Below, piece by piece: positions 1 through 7,288 of a stretch of 64,000 nucleotides of DNA. How positions within the stretch are numbered: position 1 is the stretch's first letter; the number at the start of each line of letters is the position of its first letter. Both the position numbers and the translations under genes were made by a program. This DNA comes from Maricaulis sp965228215. Lineage in GTDB: Bacteria > Pseudomonadota > Alphaproteobacteria > Caulobacterales > Maricaulaceae. Below the pieces are notes generated by a model. That model did not search any database. It saw only the letters and a list, made by a program, of their open reading frames with translations, and was not told the origin of the DNA. Location: the NCBI GenBank assembly GCA_965228215.1, contig OZ245800.1, positions 2,914,001-2,978,000 of the forward strand. Direction: 5' to 3'.

Positions 1-884
1 CCCATGGTGCGATAGCAATCATCCGGCTCGTCGACGATCAGGCGGAAGGCATAAATGTCCGCGATCTCGTCAAAGGTAAGACCGCGGCGTTCCAGCTTGC
101 GCCAGATCGAATACGGGCGTTTCTCCCGGCCGAAGATCCGCACATCGATGCCGGACTGTTCCAGCCGCGCCGTGACGGCGTGGGAGACGGCGGCCACCTC
201 GTCGGCATGCTGGTCTCGGAGGGATTGCAGGCGTTTGGTGATCGATTCATGCGCCGCGGGATTGATGTGCTGGAAGGCCAGGTCTTCCAGCTCCACGCAC
301 ACCCGGTTGATGCCGATACGGCGGGCCAGCGGCGCGTAGATCTCCAGCGTCTCGCGGGCGATGCGCTCGCGCTTGTCCTCGCGGCGGATGGCATCGAGCG
401 TGCGCATATTGTGCAGCCGGTCGCACAGTTTCACGATCAGGACCCGCACATCCGAGGAGATCGCGACAACGAGTTTCTGGAGATTCTCGGCCTGTTTGGT
501 GCGCTTGGAGCGCAATTCCATCTGGCCCAGCTTGGTGACGCCATCCACCAGGCCGGCGACTTCCTCGTCGAAGAGCTCGGTCAGCTGTTCCAGCGTCGCG
601 GGCGTGTCCTCGACGGTGTCGTGCATGAGGCCCGTGCACACGGTCGCGACATCCATGCGGAGCTCCGCAAGGATCATCGCGACTTCGGCGACATGCAGGA
701 AATAGGGCTCACCAGACTGGCGCCGCTGCGGCCGGTGCATTTCCTCGGCAAAGTCGTAGGCGCGGCGCACGAAGTCCGCGTCGACCTTGGGGAAATATTT
801 CCGGATGCGTCCGACCAGCTCGTCCGCAGTCGGGATTGCGGTCGGCGACGCGGATGGCTGGGAAGACGTCGCGCCCGAACTCAA
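1..884 (-). CDS. rsh: RelA/SpoT bifunctional (p)ppGpp synthetase/hydrolase, N-terminal part
   Basis: Partial: the frame is open from 884 to the left edge (about 294 residues). The N-terminal HD hydrolase domain is complete in its signature: H64, the pair H88-D89 and E92-D93 in the context MHDTVEDT. The synthetase domain begins at the window edge with DIYAFRLIVDEPDDCYRTM. The family makes and degrades (p)ppGpp in the cytoplasm under starvation. The start is a TTG at 884: the in-frame stop just upstream is the rpoZ stop codon itself, so TTG (six bases after it) is the earliest possible start, and no ATG precedes the HD domain. Co-directional with rpoZ, the usual arrangement in proteobacteria. 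Whether the synthetase half is intact cannot be judged here. Confidence 0.93.
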   Translation of the reverse strand, partial: MSSGATSSQPSASPTAIPTADELVGRIRKYFPKVDADFVRRAYDFAEEMHRPQRRQSGEPYFLHVAEVAMILAELRMDVATVCTGLMHDTVEDTPATLEQLTELFDEEVAGLVDGVTKLGQMELRSKRTKQAENLQKLVVAISSDVRVLIVKLCDRLHNMRTLDAIRREDKRERIARETLEIYAPLARRIGINRVCVELEDLAFQHINPAAHESITKRLQSLRDQHADEVAAVSHAVTARLEQSGIDVRIFGREKRPYSIWRKLERRGLTFDEIADIYAFRLIVDEPDDCYRTM

Positions 885-890
885 GGCGCT

Positions 891-1262
891 TTAGAGGCGG
901 CCGTCCGGCGCGCCGTCGCGGTCGTTCTGGAGAGCCTTGAGCATTTCGGCTTCGTCCAGCTCGACAGGCGGTGCCGGCAGGGCTTCCAGCTCGGCCGTCT
1001 CAGCCTCGCGGGATTCCTCTTCCTCGTCCTCGCTCGGCAGGACGCGCTGCAGACCCGTCACAAGGCTTTCCTTGAGCGTGTCCATGTCCAGCGTCTCGTC
1101 GGCGATTTCCCGCAGCGCAACGACCGGATTCTTGTCATTGTCGCGTTCGATCGTCAGCGCGGAACCGGCCGAGATATTGCGGGCGCGGTGCGCCGCCATC
1201 AGCACGAGGCGGAAACGATTCGGGATTTTTTCGATGCAATCTTCGACGGTGACGCGGGCCAT
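891..1262 (-). CDS. rpoZ: DNA-directed RNA polymerase omega subunit
   Basis: A 123-residue protein whose first 40 residues carry the omega signature (MARVTVEDCIEKIPNRF followed by LVLMAAHRARNI). Omega assists assembly and stability of the RNA polymerase core and forms part of the ppGpp site. The C-terminal half (from about residue 75) is an acidic, low-complexity tail rich in Glu and Ala, normal for alphaproteobacterial omegas, which run to about 120-130 residues. It is directly followed by rsh in the same reading frame, separated only by the stop and two codons, so the two are almost certainly co-transcribed. Confidence 0.96.
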   Translation of the reverse strand: MARVTVEDCIEKIPNRFRLVLMAAHRARNISAGSALTIERDNDKNPVVALREIADETLDMDTLKESLVTGLQRVLPSEDEEEESREAETAELEALPAPPVELDEAEMLKALQNDRDGAPDGRL

Positions 1263-1346
1263 GCGCGCGATCTCCTTGAACCAGCGCTTGTTTAGGAACC
1301 GCGTTACCTAATCCCCTCGCCCTGTGAAAGCAAGGCTTTCCGGCCT

Positions 1347-1868
1347 CTAAACCGCGATCGATTGCAGCTTTTTCATTGCATCGAGGTCGACGGGGTCCAG
1401 GCGGGCGATCAGGTCGGCGATGTGACGGCCGCTTCCCGGTTCGCGCCAATCGCCCGCAATTTCCTGCAGGGGCAGGAGAACAAAGGCCCTCTGGGCGGCC
1501 CTGGGATGCGGTATTTCCATGCCGTCCGGATCGGTCAGCTCGCGGCCGCGATAGTCAATAAGATCGAGATCCAGTGTCCGCGATGCCCAGCGCACCGCCC
1601 GCGTCCGGCCGAAATCCGTCTCGACGCGGTGCATCAGGTCCAGCAAACGCCGGGGCGGCAGATCGGTCTCGATGCGGGCGGTTGCATTGACATAGGCGGG
1701 GTCGGCCGGATCCGGCCAGGCCGGGCTGTTCCAGTCCGACGAGCGTTCAACGATTTCAATGCCCGCGCGCTCCAGTGCAGACAGGGCGTCAGAAATCGTT
1801 TCGCGCGGGGCGCGATTATTGTGTGGAATATTTCCCCCGAGCGCTATATAGATCGGCGAAGACTTCAT
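1347..1868 (-). CDS. folK: 2-amino-4-hydroxy-6-hydroxymethyldihydropteridine diphosphokinase
   Basis: A 173-residue cytosolic HPPK of folate synthesis that transfers pyrophosphate from ATP to the pterin alcohol. Seen: ALGGN near the N-terminus, FGRTRAVRWASRTLDLDLI in the middle and IPHPRAAQRAFVLLPL towards the end, all standard HPPK landmarks. The ATG at 1868 (MKSSPIYIALGG) is chosen because the fold begins directly after it; the frame extends further upstream but those residues look non-coding and would run into the divergent gene. Only 35 bp separates it from the divergent NYN gene, so promoters must overlap. No other fol gene is adjacent. Confidence 0.93.
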   Translation of the reverse strand: MKSSPIYIALGGNIPHNNRAPRETISDALSALERAGIEIVERSSDWNSPAWPDPADPAYVNATARIETDLPPRRLLDLMHRVETDFGRTRAVRWASRTLDLDLIDYRGRELTDPDGMEIPHPRAAQRAFVLLPLQEIAGDWREPGSGRHIADLIARLDPVDLDAMKKLQSIAV

Positions 1869-1903
1869 TTTTATTTTATCCACATATTCCGAAAGCCATA
1901 TTA

Positions 1904-2434
1904 ATGACCTTTTATCCCGATGAACGCATCGGCATTTACATCGATGGTGCGAATCTCTACTCCACCACCAAGGCACTGGACTTCGACATCGATTTCAGTC
2001 GCCTGCTCAATGAATTCAAGAAGCGCGGCCGCGTCATCCGGGCCAATTACTACACCGCCCTGCTGGAGCAGGAGGATTACAACCCCTTGCGGCCTCTTGT
2101 CGACTGGCTCGACTACAACGGCTTCAAAGTGGTCACCAAGCCGGCCCGCGAACAGACCGACGAGCACGGCCGGCGGCGCATCAAGGGCAATATGGATATC
2201 GAGATCGCCGTCGACATGATCGAGGCCGCCAAATATGTCGACCACATCATCCTGTTCTCCGGAGATGGTGATTTCGGCCCCGCCATCGAGGCGGCACAGC
2301 GGCGGGGGGCACGGATCACGGTCGTTTCGTCCATGCGCACCAAACCGCCGATGATCGCGGATCATTTGCGTCGCGTGGCTGACGACTTTATCGAATTGGT
2401 CGAACTGGAATCACTGATCGGCCGGAGCCAGTAA
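1904..2434 (+). CDS. NYN-domain (LabA/DUF88-type) putative ribonuclease
   Basis: A 176-residue protein of the PIN-like NYN/LabA family. Acidic residues expected for a metal-dependent nuclease site are present: D14 and N17 in IYIDGANLY, the aspartates of KGNMDIEIAVDMIE, and SGDGDF in the C-terminal half. Family members are thought to act on RNA; the substrate here is unknown. The ATG at 1904 starts just before the first beta strand; upstream extension overlaps the divergent folK. Its stop codon shares one base with the start of the next gene (TAATG), so it is translationally coupled to the uracil-DNA glycosylase. Confidence 0.88.
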   Translation: MTFYPDERIGIYIDGANLYSTTKALDFDIDFSRLLNEFKKRGRVIRANYYTALLEQEDYNPLRPLVDWLDYNGFKVVTKPAREQTDEHGRRRIKGNMDIEIAVDMIEAAKYVDHIILFSGDGDFGPAIEAAQRRGARITVVSSMRTKPPMIADHLRRVADDFIELVELESLIGRSQ

Positions 2435-3090
2435 TGACATCGACCCTGACGCCGGAACCGGCTCTGGACTGCCCGCTCTGCCCGCGCCTGGTGGAGTTTC
2501 GCCGCAAGAATGCGGACCTTTATCCGGATTGGCACAACGCACCGGTCGCCTCATTCGGCCCCGAGAGTGCGCGGTTTCTCATCGTCGGACTGGCGCCGGG
2601 ACTGCGCGGCGCGAATTGCACCGGCCGGCCCTTCACCGGCGACTGGGCCGGCGATCTTCTCTACGCCACGCTCGACAAGTTCGGTTTCAGCACCGGCACC
2701 TATGACGGCCATGCCGGCGATGGGCTGGAACTGGTCGATGCGATGATCACCAATGCCGTGCGCTGCGTACCGCCCGAGAACAAGCCGACCGGGCCGGAAG
2801 CCAATGCGTGCCGTCCCTTCCTGGTCGACCGCTTCGCCGCCCTGCCCCGTCTGACCGCCATTCTCGCCCTCGGCAAGATCGCGCATGACAACACGCTGCG
2901 CGCCCTGGGCTACAAGCTGAAGGACGCGAAGTTTGGCCATGGAGCCACGGCCGATCTCGAGATCGGCGGCAAGCCCGTGCGACTCTTCGACAGCTATCAC
3001 TGCTCCCGCTACAACACGAATACCGGTCGCCTGACCGAGGCCATGTTCGACGCGGTCTTCGCGGATATCCGGACCTATCTGGACGGCTGA
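2434..3090 (+). CDS. Family 5-like (UDGb) uracil-DNA glycosylase with Fe-S cysteines
   Basis: A 218-residue DNA repair enzyme that removes uracil or other deaminated bases. Motif 1 reads GLAPGLRGANCTGR (about residues 52-65), the family 5 form lacking a catalytic Asp/Asn at the usual place. Motif 2 reads HCSRYNTNTGRLT near residues 188-200. Four cysteines, C13, C16, C111 and C126, are placed as iron-sulfur ligands. Start overlaps the NYN stop by one base, implying an operon. Its 3' end overlaps by 16 bp the convergent decarboxylase gene. Family assignment is confident; substrate range (uracil, hypoxanthine, ethenocytosine) is not. Confidence 0.9.
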   Translation: MTSTLTPEPALDCPLCPRLVEFRRKNADLYPDWHNAPVASFGPESARFLIVGLAPGLRGANCTGRPFTGDWAGDLLYATLDKFGFSTGTYDGHAGDGLELVDAMITNAVRCVPPENKPTGPEANACRPFLVDRFAALPRLTAILALGKIAHDNTLRALGYKLKDAKFGHGATADLEIGGKPVRLFDSYHCSRYNTNTGRLTEAMFDAVFADIRTYLDG

Positions 3091-4508
3091 ACTGCACCGC
3101 GGGCGGCATCCAGCCGGTCCAGCAGGACATCGATATCAGCCTCATCGGCAAGGAAGCTGGTGATACAGGCCCGAAGCGTACTGTGACCGGAGAAATCCAC
3201 CCGGCCGAGCCAGACCTCACCGTCTGCCTCCAGCCAGTCCGCGATGGCCTGGCTGTCGCGCCCCTCCGGATCGTCGAACAGGATGACGGGAAGCGCGCTT
3301 GTATTCCGCACCGTCCAGCCCCGCTCGCGCAATCCCAAACGCAAGCGGTCGGCGAGCGCAAACTCACGATCAAACATGTCCTGATATCCCTGCCGTCCGA
3401 TCGCGCGCAGGGCGGTCCACAGCCGCGCGCCGATGAAACGCCGCGACCACTGGAAAGTCGTCACATAGGGGTCCACGCCATCCCCGGCCGGCATATAGCC
3501 CGTGGCGACGTCGAACGCGGCCCTGAGATTCGCGGGATCGCGGACCAGGATCATGCCCGCACCCATCGGCACGCTGAGCCATTTGTGGGCATCGATAGTG
3601 ATCGAGTCGACCCGCTCGATCCCCGCCAGCAGGTCACGCCGGCGATCGTCCAGGACAAGCGCTCCGGCCCAGGCAGCGTCGACATGCAGGTGCAGGCCTT
3701 CGCGGGCGGCCACATCGGCAATCTCTGCCAACGGATCGATCATGCCGGCATTGGTCGTGCCTGCCGTCGCGCCGATCATCACCGGGACCAGGCCCGCCGC
3801 CCGGTCTTCGGCCAGGCATTGCCGGAGCGCTGCGACATCCATCACACCGCCCATCGACGCCGGAACGAGCCGCACCGCCGATGTGCCGAGACCTGCCGCC
3901 CGTGCGATCTTGATCCAGGCGAGATGGCTGTCGCTGGAGACATAAATTCGCGGCGGACCGGAAAAGGCTGACACGCCCTCGGGACCAAAACCCGGCTCTG
4001 CCCGGCTGAGCGCGATCTGCACGGCCGTGGCATTCGCCTCGGAACCGCCGGAGGTGAAATGCCCGCCCGCGCCGTCGGGCAGGCCGGCACGCCGCGCCAT
4101 GTAGGCGATGACGCTGCGCTCGATCGCGACACTCGCAGGTGCATGGGAGGTCACTGCCAGTTGTGGATTACGCGCCGCGACGACCAGATCCGCCAGCACG
4201 GCGGCGTCCAGAGGTGTCGGATTGAAGTAGCCGAAACACCGGGCATGGGCCGACAACAGATCACCGTCCCGCATCAGGTCCGCGAGCTGTTGTGCACTTG
4301 AGACAGACCCGATTCCCGTTTCGTAATCCGTGTCCTGGCTGGGAATCCCGTCCGCCGCAACCGGCCCGGACGGCGCGATGCGATGCCGGGTCAGGTCGCC
4401 GGCGATCCGGTCCATCTCGGCGGCCAGCGCCACGAGACCGTCCTGGCCCAGCACGGCCGTACGCGAGGGGCGGATCTCGCCGTCCGAGTTTTCCACATGA
4501 GTCAGCAT
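3075..4508 (-). CDS. PLP-dependent group II amino acid decarboxylase family protein
   Basis: A 477-residue fold-type I PLP enzyme. Landmarks: TSGGSEANATAVQIAL (about 152-167, phosphate loop), GATAGTTNAGMIDP (246-259), HVDAAWAG (275-282) and DAHKW with the Schiff-base lysine K309. This matches the aromatic-amino-acid/glutamate/diaminobutyrate decarboxylase group; the exact amino acid substrate cannot be read from sequence. Its ATG directly abuts the stop of the small cysteine-motif gene upstream (TAAATG), so the pair is co-transcribed. A tail-to-tail 16 bp overlap with the UDG gene means the two transcripts converge without room for a terminator. Confidence 0.88.
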   Translation of the reverse strand: MLTHVENSDGEIRPSRTAVLGQDGLVALAAEMDRIAGDLTRHRIAPSGPVAADGIPSQDTDYETGIGSVSSAQQLADLMRDGDLLSAHARCFGYFNPTPLDAAVLADLVVAARNPQLAVTSHAPASVAIERSVIAYMARRAGLPDGAGGHFTSGGSEANATAVQIALSRAEPGFGPEGVSAFSGPPRIYVSSDSHLAWIKIARAAGLGTSAVRLVPASMGGVMDVAALRQCLAEDRAAGLVPVMIGATAGTTNAGMIDPLAEIADVAAREGLHLHVDAAWAGALVLDDRRRDLLAGIERVDSITIDAHKWLSVPMGAGMILVRDPANLRAAFDVATGYMPAGDGVDPYVTTFQWSRRFIGARLWTALRAIGRQGYQDMFDREFALADRLRLGLRERGWTVRNTSALPVILFDDPEGRDSQAIADWLEADGEVWLGRVDFSGHSTLRACITSFLADEADIDVLLDRLDAARGAVQPSR

Positions 4509-4703
4509 TTACTCTTCCTCTGTCGCTCCTGCGTCGACAATCGCGTCGAACGCCCGGGTCGCCGTCTCGAACTTGTCCCGGCATCCGGGATTGCAGAAAC
4601 CGACCACCTGGCCCCGATATCGGGTGAGGCTGTCGGGCGAGACAGTTTTCCCTGACCAGGGGCATGTCGTGTTGATGACATCTTTCATCGCTAACTTACT
4701 CAT
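4509..4703 (-). CDS. Small TRASH/YHS-like cysteine-motif protein
   Basis: A 64-residue protein with C14 in TTCPWSGKTV and C37/C41 in VGFCNPGCRDKF. This CPxSGK ... FCNPGCxxKF pattern belongs to a widespread, short, uncharacterised proteobacterial family, often misnamed glutathione S-transferase, and resembles metal-binding TRASH/YHS modules. Three invariant-looking cysteines suggest binding of a metal. The ATG at 4703 has AGGAAAT upstream. The stop codon abuts the decarboxylase start, so this protein is the first gene of a two-gene operon. Function unknown. Confidence 0.8.
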   Translation of the reverse strand: MSKLAMKDVINTTCPWSGKTVSPDSLTRYRGQVVGFCNPGCRDKFETATRAFDAIVDAGATEEE

Positions 4704-4829
4704 CAGATTTCCTTTCGCGCCACCCGATACTTGCGACTGGATATTCCACTTTGATTTTGGCATAAATGACAGAACACCCGCGTTTCCTGCCAATTTTTCG
4801 CCCCTTACGTGCAGAGAGGCTTCGCCAAG

Positions 4830-5804
4830 ATGAACCAGCGCCAGATCGCTTTTGTGCTCTATGACGGTGTGAAACTGCTCGATGCGACAGGCCCGCTGCA
4901 GGTCTTCGCCGATGCCAATGCCCTGCTGGAACGGGAAGCCTATGCGACCACCCTCGCCTCGCTGTATGGCGGCCCGGTCACCACGGATACCGGCGTTACC
5001 CTGAATACACGCCGCCTGGCCGGTGTCGGACTGGACGTCACAGATACGCTGATCATCCCGGGCGGCGACGGTGTCTATGCTGCCAGCCGGGACAATCGCC
5101 TGGTCGCCGCGATCGAGAAGGCCAGCGAGAAATGCGGACGGGTCGCCTCGACCTGTACCGGCGCCTTCCTGCTCGGCGCCTCCGGCCTGCTGGACGGGCG
5201 TCGCGCGGTGACGCACTGGAAACGCTGCGCCGACCTGGCCGAGGCCTGTCCGGGCGCCGATATCGATGCCGACCCGATCTATATCGAGGATGATGGTGTG
5301 TGGACCTCGGCCGGTGTCACCGCCGGCATCGATCTCGCCCTCGCCATGGTCGAAGCCGATTTCGGGCGGGAAATGGCGCTGGATCTCGCCCGCAACATGC
5401 TGATGTACGCCAAACGCCCGGGCGGGCAGTCGCAATTCTCCGCCACGCTGGAACGCCAGATCCGCTCGGCATCGGGCCGGTTCGACGCGCTTCACTTCTG
5501 GATGAAGGACAATCTCACCGCCGATCTGCGGGTTGATGCCCTGGCAGTACGCTGCGGCATGAGTCCGCGCAATTTCGCCCGCATCTATACCGATGAAACC
5601 GGCGAGACACCGGCCCGCGCGGTCGAGAAATTCCGCGTCGATGCGGCCCGCGCCCTGCTGGAAGACCCGGCCGTCTCGATAAAGAGCGTCGCCGGGGAAT
5701 GCGGTTTCGGAAATGATGAACGCCTGCGACGCAGCTTCCTTCGCCAGATGGGCGTCACACCCCAGGCCTATCGCACGCGTTTCGCAATCACCGAAGACGC
5801 CTAG
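4830..5804 (+). CDS. GlxA-family transcriptional regulator (DJ-1/PfpI domain plus AraC HTH)
   Basis: A 324-residue AraC-family regulator. Residues 1-190 form a DJ-1/PfpI-like domain with the nucleophile-elbow cysteine C109 in ASTCTGAFLL; residues about 215-320 carry the double helix-turn-helix (LTADLRVDALAVRCGMSPRN and CGFGNDERLRRSFLRQMGVTP). Such proteins sense small metabolites, often quaternary amines or amino-acid derivatives, and usually activate catabolic genes. ATG 4830 is preferred, with AGAGG upstream; a GTG at 4809 would add seven residues. It diverges from the cysteine-motif/decarboxylase pair, the most likely target by position (inference). Confidence 0.9.
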   Translation: MNQRQIAFVLYDGVKLLDATGPLQVFADANALLEREAYATTLASLYGGPVTTDTGVTLNTRRLAGVGLDVTDTLIIPGGDGVYAASRDNRLVAAIEKASEKCGRVASTCTGAFLLGASGLLDGRRAVTHWKRCADLAEACPGADIDADPIYIEDDGVWTSAGVTAGIDLALAMVEADFGREMALDLARNMLMYAKRPGGQSQFSATLERQIRSASGRFDALHFWMKDNLTADLRVDALAVRCGMSPRNFARIYTDETGETPARAVEKFRVDAARALLEDPAVSIKSVAGECGFGNDERLRRSFLRQMGVTPQAYRTRFAITEDA

Positions 5805-6265
5805 CCGTGATCCTTCATCAGGCGGGCTTTCTGCTTCTTCCAGTCGCGATCCTTGATCGTCTGGCGCTTGTCGACCGTCTTCTTGCCGCGAGCCAGGCCG
5901 ATCTGGAGCTTGGCGATGCCGCGGGCGTTGAAATACAGGCGTAGCGGAACGATTGTCCGGCCGTCGCGGGCCACCGATCCGTCCAGCTTGTCGATCTCGC
6001 GCTTCTTCAACAGGAGTTTGCGCGGCCGGCGCGGTGCGTGGTTGAAGCGATTGGCCGGACCATAGATCGGGATATCGGCATTGATCAGGAAGACCTCGCC
6101 CTTTTCCGGGCTGACATAGCTCTCGGCGATATTGGCCCGACCTTCGCGCAGGGCTTTCACCTCGGACCCCATCAACATGAGTCCGGCCTCGAAGGTTTCC
6201 TCGATCTCGTAATCGAAGCGCGCGCGGCGATTGACCGCGACGGCTCCGGACGGGTCCTTGCTCAT
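5801..6265 (-). CDS. smpB: SsrA-binding protein SmpB
   Basis: A 154-residue trans-translation factor that binds tmRNA and rescues stalled ribosomes. Seen: the N-terminal NRRARFDYEIEETFEAGL, the central GSEVKALREGRANIAESYV, and the basic C-terminal tail GKKTVDKRQTIKDRDWKKQK that inserts into the ribosomal mRNA channel. Length is normal. Its start overlaps the dapA stop in an ATGA arrangement, so both are read from one message. The last codon overlaps the end of the convergent GlxA gene by 4 bp. No tmRNA gene was recognised in this window. Confidence 0.97.
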   Translation of the reverse strand: MSKDPSGAVAVNRRARFDYEIEETFEAGLMLMGSEVKALREGRANIAESYVSPEKGEVFLINADIPIYGPANRFNHAPRRPRKLLLKKREIDKLDGSVARDGRTIVPLRLYFNARGIAKLQIGLARGKKTVDKRQTIKDRDWKKQKARLMKDHG

Positions 6266-7143
6266 GCCGGCTCCAGCATGCCCGCAATCGCCAGCGCCTC
6301 GCGCACGGCCGATTTCGAGGCGTCATTTGGTTCGGTCAGAGGCAGGCGCATCTCGGTATTGCCCGCACCCAGCAGCGACATCGCATACTTGCTCGGTCCC
6401 GGGCTGGACGAGGTGAACAGCGCGTGGTGGAGCGGCAGGAGGATGTCGTTGAGACGGCGCGCTTCGTCCCAGTCGCCGCCCAGCGTCGCCTCCTGGAATT
6501 TCGCGCAGAGTTCGGGCGCCACATTGGACGTCACGGAGATGGCGCCTACACCGCCGGTCGCGTTGAAGCCGAGCGCGGTCGGGTCATCGCCGGACAGCTG
6601 GACAAAACCCTCACCGATCAGGCGGCGATGCTGGGAGACGCGCGCCATGTCGCCGGTTGCATCCTTGATGCCGACCACATGTTCCAAATCGGCAATGCGC
6701 GCGACGGTGTCTGCATCAATATCGACCACCGTCCGGCCGGGAACATTGTAAACGACAATGGGCAAATCCACGGCATCATTGATGGCCTTGAAATGCTGGA
6801 AAAGCCCTTCTGAATTGGGCTTGTTGTAATAGGGGGCGACGACCAGCCCCGCATCGGCGCCGAGCTCGGCGGCGCGGGCCTGGTTCTGGATAGCCACGGC
6901 GGTCGAGTTCGATCCCGTGCCGGCAATGACCGGCAAACGGCCCTTCGCCTCGTTCACGACGAGTTCGATCACGCGCATGTGCTCGGCAAAGGTCAGAGTG
7001 GCGGATTCGCCTGTCGTACCACACGGAACGAGCCCATGCGTGCCCGCATCGATCTGACGTTTTGCCAGGGCGATTACCTGATCTTCATCTACGGCACCTT
7101 TCTTGAAAGGCGTGACCAGTGCGGTGATGGAGCCCTTGAACAT
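6262..7143 (-). CDS. dapA: 4-hydroxy-tetrahydrodipicolinate synthase
   Basis: A 293-residue class I aldolase-fold enzyme that condenses pyruvate with aspartate semialdehyde, the first committed step to diaminopimelate and lysine. Catalytic residues are visible: GTTGES (43-48), Y132 in VYNVPGRT and the Schiff-base lysine K160 in GIKDATGD. The ATG at 7143 (MFKGSITALVTPF) matches the family N-terminus; the longer upstream frame is not DapA-like. Coupled to smpB by a 4-bp overlap, a frequent alphaproteobacterial arrangement. Diverges from the lytic transglycosylase across about 145 bp. Confidence 0.96.
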   Translation of the reverse strand: MFKGSITALVTPFKKGAVDEDQVIALAKRQIDAGTHGLVPCGTTGESATLTFAEHMRVIELVVNEAKGRLPVIAGTGSNSTAVAIQNQARAAELGADAGLVVAPYYNKPNSEGLFQHFKAINDAVDLPIVVYNVPGRTVVDIDADTVARIADLEHVVGIKDATGDMARVSQHRRLIGEGFVQLSGDDPTALGFNATGGVGAISVTSNVAPELCAKFQEATLGGDWDEARRLNDILLPLHHALFTSSSPGPSKYAMSLLGAGNTEMRLPLTEPNDASKSAVREALAIAGMLEPA

Positions 7144-7288
7144 GTTTCGATCTCGACTGCGGAAATTTGAGCGGGCGACCATATCGATGCATGACCGGCT
7201 GGCCAAGCGTTCTGATCAAGGCTGGACAGCAAGGCCGGTTTGCGTTGATCATGCGTCGACCACGCGAGCCAGAGGCGTCCCGTTTACG

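Noticed and set aside
4509..6326. A 605-residue minus-strand frame joining the small cysteine protein to sequence under glxA and smpB
   Set aside because: Only the last 64 residues match a protein family; the rest is antisense to glxA or out of frame with smpB.
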